Shown here one piece after another: positions 26,901 through 35,083 of a stretch of DNA of 64,000 bases. Source of the stretch: Streptomyces rhizosphaerihabitans. GTDB lineage: Bacteria > Actinomycetota > Actinomycetes > Streptomycetales > Streptomycetaceae. Location: contig NZ_JAODTZ010000024.1 in NCBI RefSeq assembly GCF_025399795.1, positions 62,001 to 126,000 on the forward strand. The letters are read 5' to 3'. A program made the translations under genes and the position numbers. The notes beneath the pieces were generated by a model that was not told the DNA's origin, searched no databases, and was given only the letters and a program-made list of their open reading frames with translations. How positions within the stretch are numbered: the stretch's first letter is position 1; each line of letters starts with the position of its first letter.

Positions 26901-28441
26901 CCGCATCCGCAGCCGCAGCCGCAGCCGCAGCCACCCGACCCGGTGCGCCGACCCTGGCCGACGTCCGCCGCTTCGCCTTCCGGCAGGGCCCCGGCAAGGG
27001 GCACCTCGGCGAACAGCACATGGTGGACGACGGGGCCCCCACCACCAGCGCCCTGCCGCCCCGGTGGGCCCGCTCGTCCACCGGCGTGCCACTGCCGCTC
27101 GGCACCCACGAGCTGCTGGCCGCCACCTCGTACCCCGGACCCCGCGAGCCCGGGACCGTCGCGGCGCCGACCCCGCGCGACCGGCTCGGGCACCTGCTGA
27201 CCACCGCCTTCGGCCTGCAGCGCCGCGAGCCCTCGCACCGCTACGCCGACCACCGTTCGGTCGCCTCCGGGCGGGCGAAGTACCCGGTGCACGCCTTCCT
27301 CGCCCAGGGGTCGGCGGTCCGCTATCTCGACGTGTACCGGCACGCGCTGGTGGACGTGACGCCGCCCGAGGGAGCGGCCGCGATGACGGGGGACGGGACA
27401 TCGGTGCTGCTGGCCGCCCGCTACAGCGACCTGCCCGCCGCCTACGGCCGGATGCGGTACGCCGTCACCGAGGTCGAACTCGGGGTCAACCTGCGGTCGT
27501 TGTGCGTGGCGGCGGACCTGCTCGGGGTGGAGGCCCGGCTCGCGCTGGACGGCGGGAGCACCACCGAGGCCGAGGCCGTGGTCCGCTCGGCCGGTCCCGG
27601 CACCTGGTCCGCCCCGCTGGCCGTCCGGCTCGGTGGCCTCGGCCCGGTCGGGCCGAGCACGGTGCTGCCCAGCCCGGCCGGCAGCGAGTCGGACCACCGC
27701 GACTCCCTGCTGGAGCCGGATGATCCGTCGGTCCGGGACATGGCCGCCGTCAGTGCCCTGCGTCACGGCCTGCCGCCAGGGCCGCCGCCACCGGCCCGTG
27801 GGCTGCCCGAGGACGGCCCGGCCTACGGCACCGACTGGGCGGAGGTGCTGTGGAACCGCACCTCCGGTCGGATGCCGGACCGGTTGTACGGCTTCGCGCT
27901 GCGGCCCGCCGAGGTCTCCGCCGACTGCCTCGCCGATCTGCTGGCGTGGGCCGACCGGCCCCCGCCGGACCGCCTGCTGACCGAGGTCGCCGACCGGGTC
28001 CGACTGAGCGTGGCCCTGCAACGGGTCGGCGGTCTGCCGACCGGCATCCACCGAGTCGAGGGCAGGGAACTGACGCCCGGTCCGGTCCGGCCCAGGATCA
28101 TGGCCGCGCTCCAGCCCGGATTCGCCCAGCAGCCCTCGCCGAACACCGACTCCGGGATGCGCCACGCAGCGATGGTCTGGGTCCACTCCGTCGACGTCGA
28201 CGCGCTGCTCGACGACTTCGGTCCGTCGGCCCTCGGCCTGCTCCAGCTCTGCCTGGGCTGGAGCGTGCACGGCCTCTGCCTGGCGGCGGCCGCGCACGGG
28301 CTGGTCGCCCGCCCGGCGCGCTCCTTCGTCGAGTACCACGTGCAGCCCCTGTTCGGCCTACGCCGCGAGGAGACCCCGGTGTTCATGACCGTCTGCGGGA
28401 CGTCCCGCTTCACCGAACCGATGCTGGACCTGCGCACATGA
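26897..28441 (+). CDS. SagB-type azoline dehydrogenase, copy B (TbtE-like)
   Basis: A 514-aa FMN-dependent nitroreductase-fold protein expected to oxidise azolines to thiazoles or oxazoles. The N-terminal part has VRRFAFRQGPGKG and PLPLGTHELLAATSYPGP. The C-terminal part has DSGMRHAAMVWVHSVD, LCLAAAAHGLVARPARSF and the ending TVCGTSRFTEPMLDLRT. The very N-terminus is poly-alanine, encoded by a GCAGCC hexanucleotide repeat at about 26903-26935, which is probably a slippage-prone tract. ATGA overlaps on both sides. A paralogue of the gene at 7843-9357. Confidence 0.8.
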   Translation: MTASAAAAAAAATRPGAPTLADVRRFAFRQGPGKGHLGEQHMVDDGAPTTSALPPRWARSSTGVPLPLGTHELLAATSYPGPREPGTVAAPTPRDRLGHLLTTAFGLQRREPSHRYADHRSVASGRAKYPVHAFLAQGSAVRYLDVYRHALVDVTPPEGAAAMTGDGTSVLLAARYSDLPAAYGRMRYAVTEVELGVNLRSLCVAADLLGVEARLALDGGSTTEAEAVVRSAGPGTWSAPLAVRLGGLGPVGPSTVLPSPAGSESDHRDSLLEPDDPSVRDMAAVSALRHGLPPGPPPPARGLPEDGPAYGTDWAEVLWNRTSGRMPDRLYGFALRPAEVSADCLADLLAWADRPPPDRLLTEVADRVRLSVALQRVGGLPTGIHRVEGRELTPGPVRPRIMAALQPGFAQQPSPNTDSGMRHAAMVWVHSVDVDALLDDFGPSALGLLQLCLGWSVHGLCLAAAAHGLVARPARSFVEYHVQPLFGLRREETPVFMTVCGTSRFTEPMLDLRT

Positions 28442-29388
28442 GGACACCCGACGCCCGGGGCCGATGGCGCAGTTGGCACCTGCACGCGGGCTCGCTGCGA
28501 CCCGCCGCGCTGGAGAACCTGCTGCTCCGAGCCGTGGTTCCGGTGGTCGAGGAGCACGTGGCCGGTCAGGGGCCGGGCGACCCGCCCCGGCCCTGGTTCT
28601 TCCTCCGCTACTGGCAGGGCGGTCCGCATCTGCGACTGCGGATCGCCGACCTCGGCGATCCGGCGGCCACCCGGATCACCGCAGAGCTGACCGCCCGGAC
28701 GAACGCCGTCAACGCCGAGCTGCCGCCCGAGGACCGGATCACCGCCGCCTCGTACCGGCAGGCCGCACGGCCGCTCGCCGACCTCGGCGAGGGTGGCCAC
28801 GCACTCGACCTCGGCGAGTTGCTGCCGCCGGGTGTCCACCCGGCGGTGTACGAGCCGGAGATCCGGCGCTACGGCGGGCCCGGACAGATGGCGCTCAGCG
28901 AGGAGTTGTTCCATGCCTCCAGCGTGGTGGCACTGCGCGCCTGCCGGGCCCGCCCGGGACACGGCCGCAGCGTCGCGGACGGGTTGGAGGCGATGGCCGC
29001 GACCCTGTCGGCCTGGCCCGGCGACCAGCCGGCACTGCTGCGCGCGGTGCGGGACGGCTGGGCGGAGTGGTCCGGCGGGCCGGGCCGGGGAGAAGCCGCC
29101 GAACGCTTCGCCCGCGGTGTCGCCGAGCAGGCCGACCGGCTGCGAGCGAGCGCGGGGGCGCTGGCCGCCCTGGCCGACGGCGCCCCGTCCCGCTGGAGTG
29201 CCTGGACGACCAGGCTCCGGCCGGCCGCCGAACTGTGGACCGAGTCCCACGGCACCCCCGGCGCCGGCCGGATCCTCGGCTCCCAACTCCACATGACCCA
29301 GAACCGGCTGGGTGTCGGCGCGGGCCGCGAGGGCATGATGGCCGCGATCCTGCTGGACCTCCTCCAGCAGCACGGCGGTGCATCTTGA
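28438..29388 (+). CDS. Split LanB elimination-domain protein (TbtC-like)
   Basis: A 316-aa thiopeptide-type elimination enzyme that removes glutamate from glutamylated Ser/Thr to give dehydroamino acids. Typical elements are WHLHAGSL at the start, WFFLRYWQGGPHLRLRI (about 49-65), YEPEIRRYGGPGQMALSEEL (about 139-158) and the C-terminal HMTQNRLGV with its family-typical His and Asn-Arg. It is the only canonical elimination domain in the window and should work with LanB-B at 20627. ATGA overlap with the dehydrogenase gene; TTGA overlap with the following ABC ATPase. Confidence 0.88.
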   Translation: MRTPDARGRWRSWHLHAGSLRPAALENLLLRAVVPVVEEHVAGQGPGDPPRPWFFLRYWQGGPHLRLRIADLGDPAATRITAELTARTNAVNAELPPEDRITAASYRQAARPLADLGEGGHALDLGELLPPGVHPAVYEPEIRRYGGPGQMALSEELFHASSVVALRACRARPGHGRSVADGLEAMAATLSAWPGDQPALLRAVRDGWAEWSGGPGRGEAAERFARGVAEQADRLRASAGALAALADGAPSRWSAWTTRLRPAAELWTESHGTPGAGRILGSQLHMTQNRLGVGAGREGMMAAILLDLLQQHGGAS

Positions 29389-30329
29389 CGCAACGTCGAC
29401 CGAGTGGGCGTGCGGTGATCGAACTCGTCGACGTGCACAAGCACTTCGGCGAGGTCACGGCGGTCGACGGCCTGAACCTGCGGGTCGAAGCCGGCGAGGT
29501 GGTCGCCTTCCTCGGACCGAACGGCGCGGGCAAGTCCACCACCATCGACCTGCTGCTGGGCCTGGCCAGGCCCGACTCGGGCACCGTCCGGGTCTGCGGC
29601 CGCCTCCCCGTGGACGCGGTCCGGCACGGCCTGGTGGCCGCCGCGCTGCAGAGCGGCGGCCTGCTGCGCGACTTCACGGTCGCCGAGACCGTCCGGTACG
29701 TCTCCTCCGTGTACCCGAAGGCCAGACCGGTCGACCAGGTGCTGGAAGTGGCCGGGCTGACGTCGATCGCCGGACGACGGGTCGGCAAGTGCTCCGGCGG
29801 CGAGCAGCAACGGCTCCGCTTCGCGCTGGCCTTGCTGCCGGAACCTCAGTTGCTGGTCCTCGACGAGCCGACCACCGGCATGGACGTCGAGGCCCGGCAG
29901 GACTTCTGGAAGGCGGTCCGCCGCGATGCGGAACGCGGCCGGGCCGTGCTGTTCGCCACCCACTACCTCGACGAGGCCGATGCACACGCCGACCGGATCG
30001 TGGTCGTACGGGAAGGCGTCGTGGTGGCCGACGGCCCGGCGGCGAAGATCAAGAACCTGGCGACCGGTCGCCGGATCCGGGTGCTCTGGCCCGGAGCCGA
30101 GCCGGCGACCGTCCAAGCCCTGCCCGGCGTGGACTCCGCGGAGGTGCACGGCGATTCGGTAATGCTGCGCACCCGCGACTCCGACCGGGTCGCCCGCCAT
30201 CTGCTGAACCACACCGCCGCCCGGGACCTGGAGATCACCGCCACCCTGGAGTCGGCCTTCGTGGCACTGACCGGCCGCGGCTCCTCCCGGTCGCCCGCCG
30301 GCGCCCCCGACCCCGAGGAGCGCGGATGA
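29385..30329 (+). CDS. ABC transporter ATP-binding protein (rightward operon)
   Basis: A 314-aa ATPase with Walker A GPNGAGKST, signature CSGGEQQRLRFALAL (Cys in place of the usual Leu at the first position), Walker B LLVLDEPTTGMD and switch VLFATHYLDEAD. The TTG at 29385 overlaps the previous stop in the same way as every other gene of this operon, so it is preferred; GTG at 29415 is an alternative that begins exactly at the conserved domain. With the permease downstream it forms the export or immunity pump of the rightward operon. Confidence 0.88.
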   Translation: MTQRRPSGRAVIELVDVHKHFGEVTAVDGLNLRVEAGEVVAFLGPNGAGKSTTIDLLLGLARPDSGTVRVCGRLPVDAVRHGLVAAALQSGGLLRDFTVAETVRYVSSVYPKARPVDQVLEVAGLTSIAGRRVGKCSGGEQQRLRFALALLPEPQLLVLDEPTTGMDVEARQDFWKAVRRDAERGRAVLFATHYLDEADAHADRIVVVREGVVVADGPAAKIKNLATGRRIRVLWPGAEPATVQALPGVDSAEVHGDSVMLRTRDSDRVARHLLNHTAARDLEITATLESAFVALTGRGSSRSPAGAPDPEERG

Positions 30330-31102
30330 CCCCCGCCACGGCCGACCCCGAGGCCCCCGCCCGCCCGCCGTACGGCGGATTCAACACCGTGGCCCTGCGA
30401 CTGGAGGCGCGACGGGTGCTGCGCAACCGGCGCACCCTGGTCTTCGCCCTGGGAATGCCCGCACTGTTCTTCCTCTCCTTCGGCCTGCCGCAGGCCGGCC
30501 GGGCCGCAGGAGAGACGGGGGTGCGCCAGCTCACCATGATCAACATGGCGGTCTACGGCTCGATGCTCGCCGCCACCTCCTGCGGCGCCGCCGTCGCGAT
30601 CGAGCGAAGTCTCGGCTGGACCAGGCAACTGCGCATCACGCCGCTGCTCCCGCTCGCCCACCTCGCGATCAAGATGCTGACCGCGATGCTGCTCGGACTG
30701 CTGTCGGTGGCCGTGGAGTTCGCCCTCGGCGCGGCCTCCGGAGTGCGGGCCCCGCTGCGGGTCTGGCTGCTCTCCGGCCTGATCGCCTGGCTCGGCTCCT
30801 CGGTCTTCGCCGCCCTCGGCCTCTTCGCGGGATTCGTGCTGCCCTCCGAGAACGTCATGCAGTTCGTCGGCCCCGCACTGGCACTACTCGCCCTGCTCGG
30901 CGGCCTGTTCGTCCCGCTGCCCTTCCTGCCGGAGTCGGTCCGCTCCTTCGCCCCGTTCACCCCCGGCTACGGAGTCGGCCAACTCGCCCGCCTCCCCCTC
31001 ACCGGCGGCCCGGTCGGCGTGGCACTGGCCAACCTCACGATCTGGGCGACGGTCTTCCTCGCGGGAGCCGCCTGGCTGTACCGCCGCGACCCGGCCCGGT
31101 AG
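30326..31102 (+). CDS. ABC-2 type transporter permease (rightward operon)
   Basis: A 258-aa permease with about six transmembrane helices, for example TLVFALGMPALFFLSFGLP, MINMAVYGSMLAATSCGAAV, FVGPALALLALLGGLFVPL and LTIWATVFLAGAAWLY. The C-terminal FVPLPFLPESVRSFAPFTPG is typical of ABC-2 exporters. ATGA overlap with the ATPase. Last gene of the rightward operon; a strong palindrome (31181-31200) lies 78 bases beyond its stop. Only about 20-30% resemblance by eye to the leftward permease, so the two pumps are not a recent duplication. Confidence 0.88.
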   Translation: MTPATADPEAPARPPYGGFNTVALRLEARRVLRNRRTLVFALGMPALFFLSFGLPQAGRAAGETGVRQLTMINMAVYGSMLAATSCGAAVAIERSLGWTRQLRITPLLPLAHLAIKMLTAMLLGLLSVAVEFALGAASGVRAPLRVWLLSGLIAWLGSSVFAALGLFAGFVLPSENVMQFVGPALALLALLGGLFVPLPFLPESVRSFAPFTPGYGVGQLARLPLTGGPVGVALANLTIWATVFLAGAAWLYRRDPAR

Positions 31103-31180
31103 CCGACCGGCGGCACGGTCGGACGCGGCCGGGCCGACCCGCCGACTGCCATCGGCCGCACGGTCGCCGGCTTGTCCGAG

Positions 31181-31200
31181 CTTGTCCCGGTCGGGACAAG
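31181..31200. terminator. Nine-base perfect inverted repeat after the RiPP operon
   Basis: CTTGTCCCG-GT-CGGGACAAG, preceded by a half copy (CTTGTCC at 31171). It lies 78 bases past the permease stop and could be a terminator, although no T-run follows. A regulator-binding site is possible. Confidence 0.4.
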
Positions 31201-31357
31201 CAGCCGTGGAGCGCTCCGCCCGTGGCGGGGAGTCGAACAACACCCGCGGGTCCACAGGCGCCGGGGTCGCGCCGGAGCCGAAGGCCGAGAAGTCGACAAC
31301 CATGCGGATCTCCCGCAAGGTCCGTACCCGTGTGGCGCCCGACAGGGCCATGTCCTC

Positions 31358-31804
31358 TCAGCCCGGTCGGCCGTGGGAGCCCTCCTCGAGGGTCGCGCGA
31401 AGGGTGGTCAGGGTTGAGGCGATGCGGGTCAGGTCGTCAGGGGGAACCGCCGCGGTCAGCGAGATGAGCACGCTTTCGACAATGGGGCGGGAAACGGCCA
31501 ACCGCTTCCCGCCCTCGGACGTGAGGCGCAGGACGGAAGAGCGGCGGTCCTGGGGGTGTGCGACCCGCAGGCACCAGCCCTCAGCCACCAGCCGGTCGAC
31601 CGCCTTGCTGACGGCGCCGACGGTGATCGCCAGTTCGCCGGCGATGTCGAGCACGCGGCACCCCGGCACACGGTCGATGATCTCCAGAAGCTCGAACTGT
31701 CCCAGCCCCAGCCCTTGTTCGGCGCGCAGCCGGGCACTCACCGCGTTGTAGAGCCGGGTCTCGACGCGGACGAGGTCGGTGAAGATCGGGGTGACGTGGC
31801 TCAC
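31358..31804 (-). CDS. MarR-family transcriptional regulator
   Basis: A 148-aa winged-helix regulator. The recognition helix region is AITVGAVSKAVDRLVAEGW and the wing is HPQDRRSSVLRLTSEG, the MarR signature, at about residues 58-95. The start is GTG at 31804 with GGAGAG five bases upstream. It is divergent from an alpha/beta hydrolase; two near-identical palindromes in between are probable binding sites. It likely represses the hydrolase and itself and responds to a small hydrophobic ligand. Confidence 0.88.
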   Translation of the reverse strand: MSHVTPIFTDLVRVETRLYNAVSARLRAEQGLGLGQFELLEIIDRVPGCRVLDIAGELAITVGAVSKAVDRLVAEGWCLRVAHPQDRRSSVLRLTSEGGKRLAVSRPIVESVLISLTAAVPPDDLTRIASTLTTLRATLEEGSHGRPG

Positions 31805-31820
31805 AGTATCTCTCCAGGTG

Positions 31821-31883
31821 GATTCCTGGGAATCATCTTCCTTGGAATCCGGTTGGGCTCAGACGGATGGATTCCCAGGAATG
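31821..31883. promoter_or_regulatory. Duplicated MarR-type operators
   Basis: GATTCC-TG-GGAATC at 31821-31834 and GATTCC-CA-GGAAT at 31870-31882 are the same dyad with the same two-base spacing. A half-site GGAATCC lies between them (31844-31850). They occupy the interval between the divergent MarR and hydrolase genes. Confidence 0.6.
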
Positions 31884-31918
31884 CATCCTCGCACCCCGCC
31901 CACTCCGTGGAGGCCCCC

Positions 31919-32848
31919 ATGTCCCGACAGCAGCGCGACGTCCTGGATGCCATGCTCCGTTCCGCCCCTCGCGGCGAGACGCGGCCCACTCCCGGGAAGC
32001 AGCGCAGCGGTTTCGCCGGAGCTGTCACCCGCCCCGCGCCGGAGGGCGTGGTCACCCGCAGGACCGCCCTGGGCGGGCGGCCGGCCCTGGAGCTGGAGCC
32101 GGCCGGAGTCTCCGGCCGCGGCCGACTGCTCTACCTGCACGGCGGCGGCTACGTCGTCGGCTCACCGGACACCCATGCGGGACTGGTCGGTGAACTGGCC
32201 CGCCGCGCCGGACTGCGAGCGATATCGGTGGATTACCGGCTGGCGCCCGAGCACCCCTTCCCCGCGGCCGTCGACGACGGGCTGGCGGCCTATCGCGAAC
32301 TGCTAACGATGGGCACAGACGCACAGGACCTCGTCATGGCCGGTGACTCCGCCGGTGGCGGCCTGAGCATCGCCACGCTGCTCGCGGCCCGGGAGGCCGG
32401 GCTGCCGCAACCGGCCGCCGTGGCCGTCTTCTCCCCGTGGGCCGACCTCACCCTCGCGGGCAAAAGCATCCGTTCCAAGGAGGGCGCCGACCCCATTTTC
32501 ACCGAGGCGGACGTGCGCGCCTACGCCGATCTCTACGTCGGCGCGGGCGACCGGGCACATCCCCTGGCCAGCCCGGTGTTCGCCGACCTCACCGGGCTGC
32601 CCCCACTGCTCGTGCAGGTCGGGGCGAACGAGGTGCTGCTCGACGACGCGGTCCGGCTGGCCGGCCGCGCGGGCGCCGACGACATCGAGGTCACACTCGA
32701 AGTCGGGCCCGGCCTCCCCCACGTCTTCCAGCACCACTACGGCCGCCTCGACGAGGCCGACGCCGCACTCGACCGCGCCGCCCGCTTTCTCACCGCCCAC
32801 CTGGGCGCCGGGCACCCGGGCGCCGACCGTCTCGAACGGGCCCACTGA
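31919..32848 (+). CDS. Alpha/beta hydrolase (hormone-sensitive-lipase type)
   Basis: A 309-aa esterase. The oxyanion-hole motif HGGGYVVGSP and the nucleophile elbow GDSAGGG identify the HSL family; the catalytic Asp/Glu is probably in QVGANEVLLDDA and the His in GLPHVFQHH. GGAGG lies five bases before the ATG at 31919. Likely controlled by the divergent MarR protein. Substrate unknown: small ester detoxification is a common role for such MarR-linked hydrolases. Confidence 0.88.
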   Translation: MSRQQRDVLDAMLRSAPRGETRPTPGKQRSGFAGAVTRPAPEGVVTRRTALGGRPALELEPAGVSGRGRLLYLHGGGYVVGSPDTHAGLVGELARRAGLRAISVDYRLAPEHPFPAAVDDGLAAYRELLTMGTDAQDLVMAGDSAGGGLSIATLLAAREAGLPQPAAVAVFSPWADLTLAGKSIRSKEGADPIFTEADVRAYADLYVGAGDRAHPLASPVFADLTGLPPLLVQVGANEVLLDDAVRLAGRAGADDIEVTLEVGPGLPHVFQHHYGRLDEADAALDRAARFLTAHLGAGHPGADRLERAH

Positions 32849-33271
32849 CGCCGGCCCCCGCCACCCCGATGAAGGACCTGTACGCAATCTTCGACTGAGA
32901 ACCGTCAGCGAGAGCCCCGGCTGGGCGGGGTGCCGAGGCGGGTAAAGCGAGAACGCTGGTCGCACGCCGTCCGACCCCACACGGTCGTCACGGCTGCACT
33001 GCGCCACCTGGGACGGCCACGCCCCTCGACGGTGCTGTCCTGCCGCCACGACGGCACCGCGGCACCTGTCGTTGGTTCGAACCCGGAACATAAGCACGAG
33101 CACAGGCCGCTACCGACAGCGGCGTTGGATGGACACGGCCGTGCGGTCATCGGTCGGCAGAGGGCGGAAAGTGCGCGCATCAACAAACCGCACGGCGCAC
33201 CTTGACCGGGTCAAGGTGCGCTTCACCCCAGCCAAGTGCGCTGGTCCCCAGCCGGTCCCCAAGAATGATCA
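32849..33271. other. Gene-poor stretch next to tRNA-Pro
   Basis: About 420 bp without a credible gene. It contains a T-arm-like string (GGTTCGAACCC at about 33073) without the rest of a tRNA, and near its right end two closely spaced GGTCCCCA motifs before the tRNA terminator. It could be the scar or edge of an integrated element, but no integrase gene is present. Confidence 0.35.
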
Positions 33272-33306
33272 AGGGGCCGTTTCAGATCTCCTCTGAAACG
33301 GCCCCT
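33272..33306 (-). terminator. Rho-independent terminator of tRNA-Pro (copy 1)
   Basis: A perfect 15-bp stem: AGGGGCCGTTTCAGA (33272-33286), a five-base loop, and its complement (33292-33306). It lies 19 bases downstream of the tRNA on the minus strand, and TTGATCATTCTT follows. Confidence 0.8.
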
Positions 33307-33325
33307 GACCTGCGACTTCGTAAAG

Positions 33326-33399
<74 letters not shown>

Positions 33400-33500
33400 G
33401 TGCCATCACCCGCGGTGACCCGCGTGATCGTGCGAACAGAACTTTACCCCACGCCCGGGGGCTGCTCCGCAGGGGGACGGAGGCGCGCGACAATCGGCGT

Positions 33501-34025
33501 ATGACCGGGACATCTGAGACGCGGCAGGCCGGCGGACGCGATCGGGACACCGACGGGCGGGCACGGAACGCCCGGCCCCGGGACGGACTGGGGCGCCCCC
33601 TGCCGTACGGCGCGGACGGCGTGGAGCGGCAGCCGGAGGGGGTCGTGCGCGATCCCGAGGAGACGGTCGCCGAGGCGCAGGCACTGCTGGACGCGGGCAG
33701 GCCGTTCCACGCGCACGAGGTCTTCGAGGACGCCTGGAAGTCGGGTCCGCAGAACGAGCGCGGGCTCTGGCGGGGGCTGGCCCAGCTCGCCGTGGGGCTC
33801 ACCCACGCGGCCCGGGGAAACACGACCGGCGGCGCACGGCTGCTGCGCCGCGGGGCCGGAGCGGTCGACGAGTGGACGTCGGGGACCGGCCGGCCGCGGC
33901 CGTACGACCTGGACCTCTTCGAACTCATCATCTGGGCGCGGAAGTTGGCCGACATTGTGGAGCGCGACGGCGGGCGGGTCGACGCGACGGCGTCGGCGCC
34001 ACGGCTGCGCGGCCGGGGCGCCTGA
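33501..34025 (+). CDS. DUF309 domain protein
   Basis: A 174-aa protein with the DUF309 helical core: FHAHEVFEDAWKSGP (about residues 71-85), RGLWRGLAQLAVGLTHAARG and GGARLLRRGAG. DUF309 proteins are small all-alpha proteins with a conserved HE..E.W patch; a metal-dependent activity has been suggested but is not established. The ATG at 33501 follows a weak purine stretch. Monocistronic. Confidence 0.8.
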   Translation: MTGTSETRQAGGRDRDTDGRARNARPRDGLGRPLPYGADGVERQPEGVVRDPEETVAEAQALLDAGRPFHAHEVFEDAWKSGPQNERGLWRGLAQLAVGLTHAARGNTTGGARLLRRGAGAVDEWTSGTGRPRPYDLDLFELIIWARKLADIVERDGGRVDATASAPRLRGRGA

Positions 34026-34047
34026 CGAGGGCACGCCTTCGGCGCCC

Positions 34048-34116
34048 GAGCTCGTACGTCCTCGGCACGCGTGCTCGTACGTGTTCGGTGCCCGTGCTCG
34101 TAGGCGTTCGGTGCCC
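34048..34116 (+). repeat. Three 23-bp tandem repeats
   Basis: Three units (34048-34070, 34071-34093, 34094-34116) share the pattern GTGCTCGTACGTGTTCGG then TGCCC with a few substitutions. They lie 60 bases before the cobF start. Function unknown. Confidence 0.75.
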
Positions 34117-34176
34117 GACCGGGGCACTGTCGGGTGCGGTGGGTCCACTGTCAGTGGCGTACGGCAGACTCTGGGT

Positions 34177-34947
34177 GTGCGAAAGATTCATGTCATCGGC
34201 ATCGGAGCGGGCGACCCCGATCAGCTCACGCTGCAAGCGGTCAAGGCGCTGAGGAGCACGGACGTGTTCTTCATCCTGGACAAGGGCGAGGTGAAGTCGG
34301 ACCTCGTCCAGCTGCGCCGCGACATCCTCGACGCGCACATACCGGAGGGGGCGTACCGCCTGGTCGAGGCCCGCGACCCGGACCGGGACCGGACCGCGGG
34401 CGGCTCGGCGTACTCGCCGGCCGTCGGGGACTGGCGCAGCGCCCGCGCCGCCATCTACGAGCGGCTGATCACCGAGGAGCTGGGCGAGGACGAGAGCGGC
34501 GCGTTCCTGGTGTGGGGCGATCCCGCTCTGTACGACAGCACGCTAGGCATCCTGGAGGAGATCCTGGACCGGGGCGCGGTGGAATTCTCGTACGACGTGG
34601 TGCCCGGCATCAGCAGTGTCTCGGCGCTCGTCGCCCGGCACCGCACGGGGCTGAACCGGGTGGCCCGGCCTGTCCAGATCACCACCGGGCGGCGCCTCGC
34701 GGAGGGCTTCCCCGACGGGGTGGACGACGTGGTCGTGATGCTCGACGCCCACCAGACGTTCCGGCAGTACGCGGACGAGGACATCGACATCTACTGGGGC
34801 GCCTACATCGGCACGCCCGACGAGATCCTCGCCTCCGGCCCGCTGGCCGAGGCGGCCCCCCGTATCGAGCGGTTGCGCGCCGAGGCCCGGGAGCGCAAGG
34901 GATGGATCATGGACACCTATCTGCTGCGCAGGAATCCGCGGGCGTAG
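34177..34947 (+). CDS. cobF: Precorrin-6A synthase (deacetylating)
   Basis: A 256-aa SAM-dependent methyltransferase of the CobF type, which methylates C-1 and deacetylates precorrin-5 in aerobic cobalamin synthesis. It starts VRKIHVIGIGAGDPDQLTLQ with the tetrapyrrole methylase glycine motif, and has FLVWGDPALYDSTLGILEEI and VVPGISSVSALVARHRTGLNR, all standard for CobF. GTG at 34177 is the start that opens the fold. Separated from other cob genes, but cobK lies 2.3 kb downstream. Confidence 0.92.
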   Translation: MRKIHVIGIGAGDPDQLTLQAVKALRSTDVFFILDKGEVKSDLVQLRRDILDAHIPEGAYRLVEARDPDRDRTAGGSAYSPAVGDWRSARAAIYERLITEELGEDESGAFLVWGDPALYDSTLGILEEILDRGAVEFSYDVVPGISSVSALVARHRTGLNRVARPVQITTGRRLAEGFPDGVDDVVVMLDAHQTFRQYADEDIDIYWGAYIGTPDEILASGPLAEAAPRIERLRAEARERKGWIMDTYLLRRNPRA

Positions 34948-35083
34948 TTCACCGGGCTCCGTATCGCGGGTGAAAGTCCGCGGGCGCAGGGCCGCGCGCC
35001 CCGATGAGGGTGGCCTCCCCGCCGGTACGCCGGGCGGGTCGCCCCGCATGCACGGGGAGCCCACCGGTGTGAGGGTGGCGCTT

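Noticed and set aside
31195..31351. Minus-strand fragment with VVDFSAFGSGATPAPVDPR
   Set aside because: Looks like coding sequence and may be a trace of a DNA-helicase-type N-terminus, but too short and unsupported to call a gene.
33069..33090. GGTTCGAACCC, possible tRNA T-arm or att remnant
   Set aside because: No acceptor, anticodon or D arm nearby; 11 bases can arise by chance.
34948..35083. Possible cobalamin riboswitch near cobF or cobK
   Set aside because: I looked for the B12 box (GCCACTG type) and the usual fold upstream of cobF and cobK and did not find it.
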